From a virus, in the IMG/VR virus record IMGVR_UViG_3300020385_000019, positions 1 to 55,979 of that record: 55,979 bases of DNA; one strand, 5' to 3'. Below, one piece after another: positions 6,901 to 16,463 of this stretch (the stretch's first letter is position 1; every line of letters starts with the position of its first letter). Both the position numbers and the translations under genes were made by a program. The notes beneath the pieces were generated by a model that saw only the letters and a program-made list of their open reading frames with translations, ran no database searches and was not told the DNA's origin.

Positions 6901-9900
6901 TTAAGTATTCAAGCTCAAAACCTTTCAGTGCACTATCCGCGTTATCCTTTCCATACACACTCGCTATATTATTAATTTGAAGGTTACGTCCTGCTTTTTT
7001 CTCGAAGTGAACAGCTGCAATTATCGGATTGTTATTATTATCAACCGCGTCAATAAGCAATACCTTGCCGTGTGTTTTCGATTTGAAAACAGCTATTGGA
7101 TCAGATAAATGCTCTGGTAGGTTTGCAATTACATCCATGCCAACAGCGTGTTTAATGCCGTTGGTCGCTTTTTTAATGGTATCTCTCGATATTTGTAAAG
7201 ATAAGTCCGGAGCGCCAAGAAGCCTTAACACTTTTGGGGTTTTTCCTAGCGTGATCATTTGAGGATTAGATCGAAGTGAGCGCATCGCCTTAGCTAAATC
7301 TTTTCGGTATTGCTCGCTTTCGTTTGAGTCGCCATTGTCGCTTGGCTTATTTTTCTTTGAGCTTAAAGCTATACCGCCTTGTTGCTGCTCTGCTGTTTCG
7401 CGCTGCGCTTTGAATCCTTTAACTATACTTTCGAGCATGTCACGCATTGCGGTTACTTCGTCATCTTCACGATAAACAACACCAAGCTTATCTAGCTGCT
7501 TACGAATAAAGCGTTTTAATGCGTTCCACCAATATTTAACTTCGCCTTTGCTTGGTTCGTTTTCTACAAAGCGTGCAAAAATTTCTTCCGCTTTTACATT
7601 GTCGTCCATATCCCAATAGTCGTTATTGGCATCTTTCCAATACTGTTCAAACGCTTTACGGCCTTTGGTCTTTTTAATACGATCAATAAATTCTTGTTTT
7701 GCTTCTTTACCAATAACGGTATCAAGTCCACCATGCGCGATAGTTTCATGTGCTAGCGTTTGCTTTAAGTCTGTTTCGCTATCAATGTTTTCAGCAATAA
7801 CATAAACAGTATTGGACATTTCGCTATAGGCACCCTTAACAGTTGCGCCGTCAAGGCTCATGCGCCATAGTTTTTCTGCTGTGGCGGTATCATCAAGAAT
7901 ACTAACAGTGATCCCGTTAGCGCCTTTTAAGTCTTTAACAAACTTATCAGCAATACGCTGCGCTTGCTCAGTGCTGATTGATTTGCCGCTAGTTGGCTTT
8001 TTAGATTTTGAGAATAAACGTATTCCCTGACTGGTGTTTTCGCTTTCAACAGTATCAAACAATGTTTGATAAGCAGGGTTTATTTTCTCTTGTTCTTCTT
8101 TGTTGGGGTATGGGTAGGTGTTGTCAGACTCAAAACCCATCGACTCTGCTGCTGCCCATGCCTCACTGCCCACTACGTTAGCAAGGTAGTCGTTAGTTAT
8201 ACCTTGCTGATTAAGCTTATCAATAATGTAAGTTTCAAATGAACGCGCCGTCATTTCTACTGGTGTTGCCCAATATGCTTTAGACCGTCTTGTATCAAGT
8301 TCTCTTGAACGCTCAGGTAAACCACTTTGAGCAATAGCACTTTTTACATGTTTAAATGCACTTGCCATTTCTGGGCGTATTTCATCGCTACCCATAGAGT
8401 GCGGCGATTCTGTTATAAATTCGCCTTTTGTTTTTTGCTTACCAAAATAGTTGTCTAAGGCGTGCCACCACTCATGCGCAAGCGATCCTGAACCTGCCTT
8501 TTTAGTAAGGTTAATAACAACGCTGTTTGGTTCGTAATGTGCAGCTGCAGGATTTTTTCCACCTTTACCTCGCGCACCAAATGCGAGCCCTAGCTTACCG
8601 TTTAAACTTAATGCTTTTGGTGGTAAGTCTAATGCTTCAGCTAAATCCATTAATCCATCGTAAGCTTGGTTTAGATTCTTTTGGCGCTTAGCTTGTTCTA
8701 CCCAATTACCAAATTCTACACCTCTAAAACCAAACGTTTCACCAAACGTATCAGGCGTTACATTTTCAGCATAGCGTTCTGGTCCTATGCGCTCAGCATT
8801 AACCGGCTTACGCATACTAGGTGTTTCTTTTATTTTCTGTAGCGTTTGCTCGACTTCTTCGCGATTATTTTTAAGGTAATCTCTGGCTGCACCTAAATCA
8901 TCAAATGACTTTATTTTTAAAACACCGCCTGCACCTTTCCAGCCTAGATAAATATCTTTGGTGTAACGATCACGATAAACGCTTATTTTGCTTTTTTTGC
9001 CACTTGTAGCATTAGCGTTGTCAGTCTGTTCGGCTTTGATTACTTTAGTTAGCAGTGCCTGTACGTCACTTAATGTTTCGCTAGCGCCATCATAAACAGG
9101 GCGACCATTGCGCTCTATAAAGTAAAACACTTTACTAGGTGAATATGTTTTACCGCCAAAAATAGAAAAGCTACCAGAAGAAATTCGGTAATCTGCAACG
9201 TTTTTCAAGGTGTCAATATCAGCCTTTGCAATGGAAGGTATAGCGTCAACAACAGCGGCTAGCTTTGAGCTATGATTACGCATTCTTTGCATAACGCTTG
9301 CTACGTTACGATCACCATTCATTAAGTCTGCGGCAAATGACTTTAACGTATTAACTTTTTCAGCCCATCTTGCAACTTTTCTAGCCACTCTTGGCTTTGA
9401 TGGTATTTCACTTCTCATTGCAGCAATTAGCGCTGCTGACTCCGCATTAGCTCCTTTTTCTACAAGCTCTTTGTAGTTAGGCTCAGGCCATGCTTTGCTT
9501 AATGGTAACTCAGTCGTGCTTTTCTGATCTTGGATGGCTTCACTAAAGCCACTCCAAACATCTTTACGTGCACCGCCTAGCTTCTCTCCAAAGTCATCAA
9601 TATTCTCTTGCTTGACCGTTGCTTGATTGGTGCTTGATTTATTATTGGCAGGCTTCTCGCTCACTTTATCTTTCTGCTTTGCAACTTTTAACAGTTCAGA
9701 AAATGTCATTCCTATATCTGCGACTTTACTTAACCCATACCGTAGTGATGTATCATGATCAAAGCCCGCGCTTCTCGCTTTGCCATACGCTGATTTTGCT
9801 ATGCTATTATCATTAAATGTTGCGATAGCATCGTCATAGTCAGCTTTATTAACGTCCTCAAGCTTACCTATTGGGTTCAAGTATGACTTTTCGCCTTGCA

Positions 9901-12900
9901 ATGATGAATCACGCATACCGCCCATAACCATGCCGCCAGTACGCTTACCCTGTCCTCTCAGATTGCCCCAATCTTCTGTTTTTGTGTTGGCCAATTCGTT
10001 TTTTGTTTTATTGATAACTGCCTCTATTTCATCGGCGGTCATGCCATCCGCATTCAGTGTTTCAGGCAAAGAAAAACCGCTCTTAGGCGGCTCTGTTTTT
10101 TTAATTTGCTGATTTGAACTATCTGGAATTTCCGGATTGTTGGATTGAGCTGTAGGATCTTGGTTAAATAGAGGGGGCTCGCTATCACCAAACATATCAG
10201 GGCCGTTGTTTTGCTCTGTGCTTTCTGGCTCGGCTTCTGTTTCTGTAATAGGTGCGGTACTAGGTGCGGACTTTCCATCTTTAGGTGCGGATATTGAATC
10301 GCGTATTTGTTGAGCTGGTTTTTCTGCTTGTAATGTATCATCAATGCCAAACTCTTTACGCAATTCGTTATACGCCATGCGGTTAATGCTTTCTGGCGTA
10401 TCACTATTAAACTCTTGATATGTTTCAAACGATGATTCAGCGAGCGCTTTATCAATAGCCGGTTCATAACTTTCTTCTATTTTAGCCATGGCAACATCAA
10501 AGCCAGGTGAGCCTTTTTTAAGGCCCTGCTCTTTGGCTTGGCTCTGTAACCATTTGCGTTTAGTGGCTTTTAGTATCGGTGGTAGTTCGGCTGATTGTTC
10601 AGGATTAACAGCGTCTTGTTCACTATTTTCAAGTTTTTGCTCTGGAATAACACTGTTTTGTTCATTCGTAACAGTCTGGCTACCCTGCGTTTCGGTGCTG
10701 GGCATTTCTTTGGCTAATGGCACTAGCTGTTCAATAGGCGCATTTAAGCGGGTTACTTTTACAGTTTCGCCTTTTTCGCGTGCGGCTAACCATTGGTGAT
10801 GCCCGTCTAATATATAGTTGTCATTCGATACCAGTATAGAGCGGCTGCCGCCTTCAAACTCTTTCGCTTGCTTTACTTTTGCTGGCGAAAATTCTTGCTG
10901 TGTTGGTTTTAATGAGCTTGCTTGCACCTCATCTTTTTCATTGCCAATATCACGCGCTTTCATAAAATTAACCATAGCGCCGCGATTTTCAGCTTTGATT
11001 TGTGGCATTTCTGAACGCGGTATATTTTTGGTGCCGCTCTCCTTGGTAAATGATTGCCATTCATCATCAATCATTTCACCTGCAATATTCTTATTTTCTT
11101 CGCTATTCACTTTTTCCGTGTCAACGTTTAACGATAACGCTTCACCTTCTTGTTGGGCTGGCTGCGCTTGATCACCCTGTTCATTTTGCGCAACTGTATC
11201 AGACTCAGGACTTTGCTCCGCTGCTGCCTGCTCTGAATCTTGCTTGGTGCCGTCATCACCTTTAATCGTCCAGCCAAAGCCGTTATCAAAACTAACCGCT
11301 TTTGTTTTGTGGCCGGCTCTGCGTGCTGCGCGTGCTTCTTTACTTAGTAGCGCATCGCGTTTCGTTTTAAATGCTTCACCATTTTTAGCCACGTTAACGC
11401 CGCTTTCGTTACCGGCAAACACAATATCTTTTTGCGGCAATAAATTTTGCGAGTCTTTACCGGCTTGTTTTACACGCTCTGCTGCGCGTTGCTGTGGTCG
11501 GCCATCTTCACCAAAAATAATATCTTTTTGTGCAATGCCTTTAGGCTGTGACTCAAGATCCGCTTGTGCTTGCTCGCGCATTTCACGGTTTTTAGTTTGC
11601 TCAGTTGTTGGCAGCTTGCCTTGCTCGGGTACTGTCTGACCATCAATAGGGGCTTTTTCAATACCTGGCGCGTTCGGCGCTTCTGCTCTTATCAACTCGC
11701 CTTCGTGCTGATACTTTATAGGACTAAAGCGATCCTCTGGCGTTGGTGACTTGTCAAACGCTGCCGCTTTTACGCGTTCGTCTACAGTAGGTGCGTTGTT
11801 GCCTGCTTCTAAATCTTTTAACGATTGCTGTGCGGGGCTGGTAAGCATATCACCATACTGGCCGGCTGCTTTTGCTGTTTGATCAAAGCCTGCCTGCCTT
11901 GCGGCTGTTGGCGCATCGTAATCAATATCATCATTTTTAAATACAGGCGTTTGCGTATCTTCTGGTATTGTTTGCGCTTGCTCAACTTGCCGCGCTTCAT
12001 TCGTTACCCCTTCATCAATACCAAATTGATCTCGCACTGTCTTAGAAACTATTTCTTGCGCTTCTTGTTCGTTAAATCCTTTTTTTATAGCCGCTTCATA
12101 CTGCTGAGATTTAATTTTATCCATAGCTTCTTCTGGTGATATTCCAGCTTCAACCATTTGTTCGTAACCATCCTTTACAACCTGCTCAGATTTTTCCTTA
12201 AAGCTTTCAGCTCTGCGGTTGGCAATACCGCCTATTGCGCCTGCTGCCCCACCAAAGGCACCGCCAGCAATGCCTTCATTTAATCCTGCGGCTACAACTC
12301 CTTTCATTGAATCTCTATTATCAATAGGTTGCAAGGCTTCATTTATACCATACTGCTGAGCGCCAGCTTGAATAGACTCTGTTGTTCCTTCCGTTACAGT
12401 TCCAGCCAAAGCGCTCTTTAGCGCTCCACTTTTGGCTATTCTTGCACCCGTTAACGCCTTGCCTATAATCGGGTCGCCTATTGCGCTTGCCGCAAAATTC
12501 GCAACTAACACCTTGGGGTCTGTTCTTACATCTTGAGCAACACGACTAGCAATTTCATCTTTTGCCAAGTCCCATTTTTCAGCACCGCTAAGGCTTGGGT
12601 TTTTTGAGTGTATATCTTTTAGCACGCCTACAAACATTGGTGAATCGGCAAGCATATCATCAGGCATGTTTTGAATTTCCTGCCTTGCTTGCTCCATGCC
12701 TTGACCAGTGCCAGCCGCGCCACCTGTAGCGCCCATGCCTATAGCGCCTGCAACCTTGCTCCCTTTACTGCCTAAGCTCGCCACCTTTGTTACTGCTCTT
12801 GCTGCTGCGCCACCTGGAACCACTGTTCCTGCGAATTGGCCTGCAACATTGGCCATTGTTAAGATCCACGTATCAATATCCTTCATACCCTCACCAATAG

Positions 12901-13183
12901 CCATATCGCCATTAGCATCTTCGGTTATGAATTGTTTGTTTAGTGACTCTCTACCGCTTTCTGACATTGTTTTTTGCTGGTCATCCGACCAAGCATAAAG
13001 CGACTTAGCCACCCCCTCCGCGCCAACAAAGTCAAACATGCCGCCCATACCGCTAAGCGCCCCAGCTTGGAATGAGTCTGCAACATCACCGGCAAGCCCA
13101 TCGTTAAGGGTCGTGTTTTGACTTTCCTTTTCAATTGTCGGGGCTGCTTCTACGGGTGATTTTTCAAAATAATTATAGGCCAT
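3980..13183 (-). CDS. Giant polyvalent internal virion protein (3067 aa) with ParB-like, two zincin-type and MuF-C-like domains
   Basis: The last and longest gene of the late operon. Visible parts: glycine-rich, membrane-active-looking segments (about 138-160 and 298-322); a Gln/Glu-rich low-complexity linker; an LPD-type region ending FDNGFGWTIKGDD (about 624); a ParB/Srx-like segment with NDNYILDGHHQWLA (about 780); a first zincin motif HEWWHALD (about 1569); a second, HETIAHGG (about 1810); a MuF C-terminal-like domain (about 1976-2135, LGKTPKVLRLLGAPDL); then a long helical region with LSPTTAMRN (about 2524) and a hydrophobic stretch (about 2741-2768). Proteins of this kind in podoviruses are packaged and injected with the DNA. 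The domains suggest proteolysis and nucleic-acid or protein modification on entry. Domain names come from motif recognition; exact family borders would need a profile search. Confidence 0.8.
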   Translation of the reverse strand: MAYNYFEKSPVEAAPTIEKESQNTTLNDGLAGDVADSFQAGALSGMGGMFDFVGAEGVAKSLYAWSDDQQKTMSESGRESLNKQFITEDANGDMAIGEGMKDIDTWILTMANVAGQFAGTVVPGGAAARAVTKVASLGSKGSKVAGAIGMGATGGAAGTGQGMEQARQEIQNMPDDMLADSPMFVGVLKDIHSKNPSLSGAEKWDLAKDEIASRVAQDVRTDPKVLVANFAASAIGDPIIGKALTGARIAKSGALKSALAGTVTEGTTESIQAGAQQYGINEALQPIDNRDSMKGVVAAGLNEGIAGGAFGGAAGAIGGIANRRAESFKEKSEQVVKDGYEQMVEAGISPEEAMDKIKSQQYEAAIKKGFNEQEAQEIVSKTVRDQFGIDEGVTNEARQVEQAQTIPEDTQTPVFKNDDIDYDAPTAARQAGFDQTAKAAGQYGDMLTSPAQQSLKDLEAGNNAPTVDERVKAAAFDKSPTPEDRFSPIKYQHEGELIRAEAPNAPGIEKAPIDGQTVPEQGKLPTTEQTKNREMREQAQADLESQPKGIAQKDIIFGEDGRPQQRAAERVKQAGKDSQNLLPQKDIVFAGNESGVNVAKNGEAFKTKRDALLSKEARAARRAGHKTKAVSFDNGFGWTIKGDDGTKQDSEQAAAEQSPESDTVAQNEQGDQAQPAQQEGEALSLNVDTEKVNSEENKNIAGEMIDDEWQSFTKESGTKNIPRSEMPQIKAENRGAMVNFMKARDIGNEKDEVQASSLKPTQQEFSPAKVKQAKEFEGGSRSILVSNDNYILDGHHQWLAAREKGETVKVTRLNAPIEQLVPLAKEMPSTETQGSQTVTNEQNSVIPEQKLENSEQDAVNPEQSAELPPILKATKRKWLQSQAKEQGLKKGSPGFDVAMAKIEESYEPAIDKALAESSFETYQEFNSDTPESINRMAYNELRKEFGIDDTLQAEKPAQQIRDSISAPKDGKSAPSTAPITETEAEPESTEQNNGPDMFGDSEPPLFNQDPTAQSNNPEIPDSSNQQIKKTEPPKSGFSLPETLNADGMTADEIEAVINKTKNELANTKTEDWGNLRGQGKRTGGMVMGGMRDSSLQGEKSYLNPIGKLEDVNKADYDDAIATFNDNSIAKSAYGKARSAGFDHDTSLRYGLSKVADIGMTFSELLKVAKQKDKVSEKPANNKSSTNQATVKQENIDDFGEKLGGARKDVWSGFSEAIQDQKSTTELPLSKAWPEPNYKELVEKGANAESAALIAAMRSEIPSKPRVARKVARWAEKVNTLKSFAADLMNGDRNVASVMQRMRNHSSKLAAVVDAIPSIAKADIDTLKNVADYRISSGSFSIFGGKTYSPSKVFYFIERNGRPVYDGASETLSDVQALLTKVIKAEQTDNANATSGKKSKISVYRDRYTKDIYLGWKGAGGVLKIKSFDDLGAARDYLKNNREEVEQTLQKIKETPSMRKPVNAERIGPERYAENVTPDTFGETFGFRGVEFGNWVEQAKRQKNLNQAYDGLMDLAEALDLPPKALSLNGKLGLAFGARGKGGKNPAAAHYEPNSVVINLTKKAGSGSLAHEWWHALDNYFGKQKTKGEFITESPHSMGSDEIRPEMASAFKHVKSAIAQSGLPERSRELDTRRSKAYWATPVEMTARSFETYIIDKLNQQGITNDYLANVVGSEAWAAAESMGFESDNTYPYPNKEEQEKINPAYQTLFDTVESENTSQGIRLFSKSKKPTSGKSISTEQAQRIADKFVKDLKGANGITVSILDDTATAEKLWRMSLDGATVKGAYSEMSNTVYVIAENIDSETDLKQTLAHETIAHGGLDTVIGKEAKQEFIDRIKKTKGRKAFEQYWKDANNDYWDMDDNVKAEEIFARFVENEPSKGEVKYWWNALKRFIRKQLDKLGVVYREDDEVTAMRDMLESIVKGFKAQRETAEQQQGGIALSSKKNKPSDNGDSNESEQYRKDLAKAMRSLRSNPQMITLGKTPKVLRLLGAPDLSLQISRDTIKKATNGIKHAVGMDVIANLPEHLSDPIAVFKSKTHGKVLLIDAVDNNNNPIIAAVHFEKKAGRNLQINNIASVYGKDNADSALKGFELEYLNEGKNPALVRLVGLQLSRSGSPSQGLSKNVLTKEDIVKENPDISFSRTANNDTSPAPNKIAGSVKKAFTRDRFEKSSVPEWEALNAQLRETDKTAGEKIKRQLSRWFMPGGNLPETVQQAKRGRDRDVAVHEFDVSMLVGKLNSAMKSAKINPDRLTDAQWSKYHEFLTGENDGKALNKSERDTLILMREHIDGLTKDYVASVNNKLHQRFAEDGTLDPKESARLEKMLGNMGKYLNRSYKAFDDPKWFEKIPTKVIDDARAYLMKQYEKDGATAKEAQQKAQVTMNEMVKTSTAYDSLGSFIAESKLGSKDLSTLIPRKDISPEIRALLGEYIDPRVNYAKSVSKMSAMIANDKLLSTIRDMGINNFIFEKDSRPPNATVQLAGEKSEVYAPLNGMWTTPEIKEAFEDAMGGERGEGWLEKAIRLNGLIKYGKTVLSPTTAMRNVMSAYFFTVANGHFNQKYMKQAVAAFNAQVKEKVTDGESDYIKRLIKLGVLYDSANAGDIVKVMTDGKINQMLEGRSNTGFDGLNKLADKTTENLRWLTAKATGFYRFGDDFWKIVGFENEKAALIRTGMEESDAEVVAAERIQDTYPTYSRVGKAGVWLSRFPLAGTFVSFPAEIIRTTGNMMKLAASEIKSDNPEIRAMGAKRIVGMSLASGGMFALSALSAAMFGVTDDEEEALRDLAPPWQKNSTFVYAGRDSDNNLRYFDMSFLDPYAYWKRPIEAMMRDQPVNEAIASSLSDMVSPFLGTDITTSKILEVLSNKKSSGGQVYKESDTAIRKSADIASHLALGLAPGFVNNAWRIGMAAGDVKRSTGKPYSLSDEMLALAGFRSSTFDPKVGLYYRTFDFNSAIAEARKELSGVLRDPNKVSDEEISAAKARAKTKQEQAFKQMSRLIKAAQTGGASRRQVVQILFLAGISKRNVGFLLREQVPPVNLSDRSFESAVKRAQLIMDNESAREVRSRFNRIIKND

Positions 13184-13193
13184 TTCGTTCTCT

Positions 13194-14666
13194 TTATTTT
13201 TTCTCAGAAGGTTTTTTGGTTAGCCAGTCTAGCGCAGGCGAAATAGCTTCATCGCCTATATACTCGCCAATATCGCCAAGCGTGCCAGGCACCGAGCCAA
13301 GGGTTTGGCCTGTCTGCGTTAATACGCTGTCTAGGTGAGACATATCCGAATAATCAATTGGCTTTGCTTCGTTCTTATATTTGCCGCCGATACCATCTCT
13401 AAGGCCGTTAAAAAACCCCGGCTCAGCTAGCTTACTGTTAGAATTGCTAGAGGGTGCCGGAGTGCCGCTTGATGTTCCATTCAAAATTGAGTTTGCGAGA
13501 TCTTCTTTTACCTTTGCTCTTTCCGCGTTGCCATTATTGCCGCTTGCCTCGCCTGCTTTGGGCTCATCTCCTTTTTGCTCACCTTCGCTTTTAATGCCGT
13601 AAGCCTTGTTGAGCTGGTCTATTCTTTGTAGGTATATGTTTTTCACTCGCTCTACGGCTTGCTGTCTTTCTTCATCGCTTGCGCCTAAACTGCTATCAGA
13701 CTGTATTTTTGCAAATGCTTTGGTCATATCATCCTGAAGTGCGCCAAGCTTTTTCTGGTAGTCAGCTTTAGACTCTCCGCCCTTTCCACCAAATCGCGCG
13801 CCTATCTGCGCGCCTATCTGCGCACCCATTTTATCCCAATACTCAGGGCGCTCCATCATATCGGCCATCATTGCGCGAGTTTTTATAGTGGCAAAAAGCT
13901 CTTTGGGCGTATAGGTCATTACTGGATCATCAGGTTCAGATGTTCTGCCTTTTGTCATAGACTTTCTTTCTTTCATGCCATTTTCATAAGTAATCTCTAA
14001 CTCAAAACCAAACCTTACTGGCTCGCCTGGTTCACTCAGCGGCACATAGTTAACAATTCTATTATTTGCCACCTTTGACTTAACACTCTCGTCGTACTGT
14101 CCAATGGTTGAATTTAGCTTGTCGGAAAAAGCAGCGTTTGTTAGCTCCAATGCTCTTGGTGAGTTCATTTCTGAAATTTTCCCAGTCTTCGCCACGTCAC
14201 CAAGGAATGAGTCAAACATTTTTATGTTTTCTCTGACTTCAGGCTTCGTGTACGTGCGAGGGTCCATAGCCTTGTTACGCTGCATTACTTCTTCTAGTTC
14301 TTTCGGTATAGTCCCCGTATCTCTGTATGTTTGCCACGCCATTGCTATTGCTGGCTGGTCTTTTTTCCAATTCGCTTGCTGTGTTTGGTAGTTTTGCTGC
14401 CACGTTCTTTGCAGCTGGTTCGCTTCAAGCGTGCTTTTGCGGTAATCCGCGGTTGCTTTAGCCTGATCTTTACGATAAGTAACGTCCTGCTCGCGATTGT
14501 CTTTTCGTTCTTTATCTAACTGCGCTTGTCGATCTAAACCATCTTGATAGCGTTGCTCATTTCGCTTATCCATATCAGCTAACCGGGCTTTATTATCTTG
14601 GTTTGATTGATAACGCTCCATCATTTCAAAGCCTTTCAATGCACCGTCTACAAATGCGCCTGCCAT
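13194..14666 (-). CDS. Putative internal virion/ejection protein
   Basis: 490 residues. Residues about 20-110 are a long highly charged helix rich in Gln, Arg, Asp and Lys; the middle is mixed alpha/beta; the C-terminal 130 residues are Ser/Asn/Gly-rich and end in GEYIGDEAISPALDWLTKKPSEKK. I recognise no catalytic motif. It lies between a glycine-zipper protein and the giant polyvalent protein, 10 bp before the latter in transcription order. This position and the coiled-coil character point to an ejected internal virion protein. Function is inferred from context. Confidence 0.6.
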   Translation of the reverse strand: MAGAFVDGALKGFEMMERYQSNQDNKARLADMDKRNEQRYQDGLDRQAQLDKERKDNREQDVTYRKDQAKATADYRKSTLEANQLQRTWQQNYQTQQANWKKDQPAIAMAWQTYRDTGTIPKELEEVMQRNKAMDPRTYTKPEVRENIKMFDSFLGDVAKTGKISEMNSPRALELTNAAFSDKLNSTIGQYDESVKSKVANNRIVNYVPLSEPGEPVRFGFELEITYENGMKERKSMTKGRTSEPDDPVMTYTPKELFATIKTRAMMADMMERPEYWDKMGAQIGAQIGARFGGKGGESKADYQKKLGALQDDMTKAFAKIQSDSSLGASDEERQQAVERVKNIYLQRIDQLNKAYGIKSEGEQKGDEPKAGEASGNNGNAERAKVKEDLANSILNGTSSGTPAPSSNSNSKLAEPGFFNGLRDGIGGKYKNEAKPIDYSDMSHLDSVLTQTGQTLGSVPGTLGDIGEYIGDEAISPALDWLTKKPSEKK

Positions 14667-14676
14667 ACATTACCCC

Positions 14677-14934
14677 TTAAAGTGAACCCGCAGCTAAGCC
14701 AATTGCTGCGCCAATTGCTGCGCCCCACGGACCGCCAACTGAACCAGCTTGCGCTCCTGCCATAGCTCCTGCCATAGCACCTGTTCCGGCAGCGCTAATT
14801 TGTGCTGACTTCTTTTGTTGCTTTAGGTTTTCATTGGTCATATCGCGATTTTGTTCCATATCCGACAATGTTTTAAGTGAGCCAGTAGCCTTGTTTTTGG
14901 TACTCTGGCCAGCTTGCATGATTGAATAAGCCAT
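14677..14934 (-). CDS. Small glycine-zipper protein, putative ejection protein
   Basis: 85 residues. The C-terminal half is an Ala/Gly zipper (GTGAMAGAMAGAQAGS, then GAAIGAAIGLAAGS), typical of helices that pack closely in membranes. The N-terminal half is polar and helical. It overlaps its upstream neighbour by 1 bp. In short-tailed phages such proteins are often packaged in the head and help to form a channel across the cell envelope during injection. That role is an inference from composition and neighbourhood. Confidence 0.6.
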   Translation of the reverse strand: MAYSIMQAGQSTKNKATGSLKTLSDMEQNRDMTNENLKQQKKSAQISAAGTGAMAGAMAGAQAGSVGGPWGAAIGAAIGLAAGSL

Positions 14935-15368
14935 TATTTACCACCTATATCAGCTAGGGATTTAGGCGCACCGCCTTGCCCCGTTAGTATTGAATTTTGT
15001 AAGTCATCTACTGACTCGCGTGTTTCGTTGTTTACAGAGGCCGTTGTAAGGCTTTTTAATAAGCCTGTATTGGCGCTGCTTTGCTTTGTTTCGTCCGGTG
15101 TTAAACCGTATCGACCTAAGCGCTGAGATTCAGCTACCTTGGACTGATTGAAAGAGGTATTTATATTTGTTTCATTACGGGCCATTTGCTCATTTAAAAG
15201 CTTGTCGCTAGTCGCTAAGCCAAACAATTCTTCCTGTACCGGTAAAAAGCGCGTTTTATAATCTTCAAATTGCTGGCGAGTTAGATCCGCTAATGCGTCT
15301 TTATAACTGGCTGTTCTGATATTGGTGGTATCAACATCGTAAATGTCGTATTCAAAATCATCGTCCAT
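14934..15368 (-). CDS. Putative internal virion protein
   Basis: 144 residues, mostly helical, with an acidic N-terminus (MDDDFEYDIYDVDTTN), a central segment TRQQFEDYKTRFLPVQEELFGLAT and a Ser/Asn-rich second half. A similar block (ending QDSIVPFENMVID) is seen in the next upstream protein, so the two may be distant paralogues. No enzymatic motif is visible. It lies in the cluster of putative ejection proteins and shares a 1-bp overlap with the glycine-zipper gene. Confidence 0.55.
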   Translation of the reverse strand: MDDDFEYDIYDVDTTNIRTASYKDALADLTRQQFEDYKTRFLPVQEELFGLATSDKLLNEQMARNETNINTSFNQSKVAESQRLGRYGLTPDETKQSSANTGLLKSLTTASVNNETRESVDDLQNSILTGQGGAPKSLADIGGK

Positions 15369-15376
15369 ATATCCCC

Positions 15377-16003
15377 CTAAGCTGGTTGGTCGCCATTGTA
15401 ATTGGAAGGTGTGCCAGCAATAATGCTTGCATCATTAACATCAACTTCTGGCAAGTTTTTGTAGTAACTTCCAGCCGCGCCAGCAAGCGCACCAGCTGCG
15501 CCTAAAACTGAGTCAGTATTTTTTCTGCTGTTGCTAGCATCGTTAATGGCTTTTCGTTGCGAGCTGACGGCTATATCACTAAGCGTTGCTGTTGCTTCTT
15601 GTGACTGCCCTTGCCCCATAGCCATTACATTACTCATCTTGCCAGCGTAACGCTCCTGCCCTGCAACCTGTGAGCGTGATTTTGCATCGCTTGTTACTGT
15701 CGCTTCATTGTCAGCCATGTTGCCAACAACACTTTTAAACTTGCCGCTGTTTGGGTTTATGCCGTTCGCTTCCATGTTTGAAAGTGTATTGTTGCTGGCT
15801 TCTGAAAACGATTTTTTATAACCAATATTGGTGCTCTCGGCTATGTCATCGTAAACGCTTGCGTCATTGGCTTGCTTGGCATCGTCAATAACCATGTTTT
15901 CAAACGGTACAATGCTGTCTTGGTAGTAGCCCCATTCCTCGGCATATACTTTTGCTAGCTCTTTTTCGTACGATGTTTCTTTGACTTCGTTGGACTTACC
16001 CAT
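15377..16003 (-). CDS. Putative internal virion protein with C-terminal glycine-zipper
   Basis: 208 residues from the ATG at 16003; starting at 16033 would overlap the upstream gene by 25 bp and I prefer the shorter form, which follows AGGGGATT. The N-terminal part (EWGYYQDSIVPFENMVIDDAKQ) is similar in plan to the next gene's TRQQFEDYKTRFLPVQ block. The middle is helical and Ser/Asn-rich. Residues about 165-180 are a short Ala/Gly zipper (VLGAAGALAGAAGSYY) that could enter a membrane. It is probably one of the ejected head proteins. Confidence 0.6.
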   Translation of the reverse strand: MGKSNEVKETSYEKELAKVYAEEWGYYQDSIVPFENMVIDDAKQANDASVYDDIAESTNIGYKKSFSEASNNTLSNMEANGINPNSGKFKSVVGNMADNEATVTSDAKSRSQVAGQERYAGKMSNVMAMGQGQSQEATATLSDIAVSSQRKAINDASNSRKNTDSVLGAAGALAGAAGSYYKNLPEVDVNDASIIAGTPSNYNGDQPA

Positions 16004-16008
16004 GAATC

Positions 16009-16425
16009 TTAATCCCCTAAAAAGTGTCGCCACACGGTTAAACCATCACGCACGCCAGCGTGAGCCCAGCCATGCGAGGGAGCTACTTTGTTAAACCCGC
16101 GTCTAGCGGTTGCAAATTCGATAAATTGAGCCTTGCCGCATTTAGCAAGTCTAATGATGTGATGCAGGTAACGCTGCGTAGCATTCCCGCCGTGGCATGA
16201 CGCTACTGTTATCTCGATAAAGGTTTTGCTTTCAATATGACGAGGCCGCAAAATAAAAAAGCCATCTGGCACCAAAAACAAAAAAGCCCACTCGTTTGAG
16301 CAGGCTTTGTCGATTTCTTGGTATAGGTGTGGGTCGTTTGCAATATTACCTATTCGAGTTATTGGCTCTTTAAGCCGATCACGGTGTTTATCCCATGATA
16401 CGCATTGCAGATAAGACTTTTCCAT
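16009..16425 (-). CDS. T7 gp13-like protein with acetyltransferase-like fold
   Basis: 138 residues. The pattern WAFLFLVPDGFFILRP, TFIEITVASCHGG and the final ARRGFNKVAPSHGW resembles the gp13-like family of podovirus proteins that adopt a GNAT N-acetyltransferase-like fold. In T7, gp13 is needed for virion morphogenesis though not a major component. The gene lies directly between the large fibre gene and the internal virion proteins, the expected place. I see no proof that it binds acetyl-CoA; the usual RxxGxG/A loop is not obvious, so it may be structural only. Confidence 0.6.
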   Translation of the reverse strand: MEKSYLQCVSWDKHRDRLKEPITRIGNIANDPHLYQEIDKACSNEWAFLFLVPDGFFILRPRHIESKTFIEITVASCHGGNATQRYLHHIIRLAKCGKAQFIEFATARRGFNKVAPSHGWAHAGVRDGLTVWRHFLGD

Positions 16426-16463
16426 TATGTAGAAATACTAACCTATATTGGGGGGTTTATCCA

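Noticed and set aside
10054-10467. Leftward 137-codon frame inside the giant gene
   Set aside because: It lies in another frame of the low-complexity Gln/Glu-rich part of the 3067-residue protein, without ribosome binding site or family pattern.
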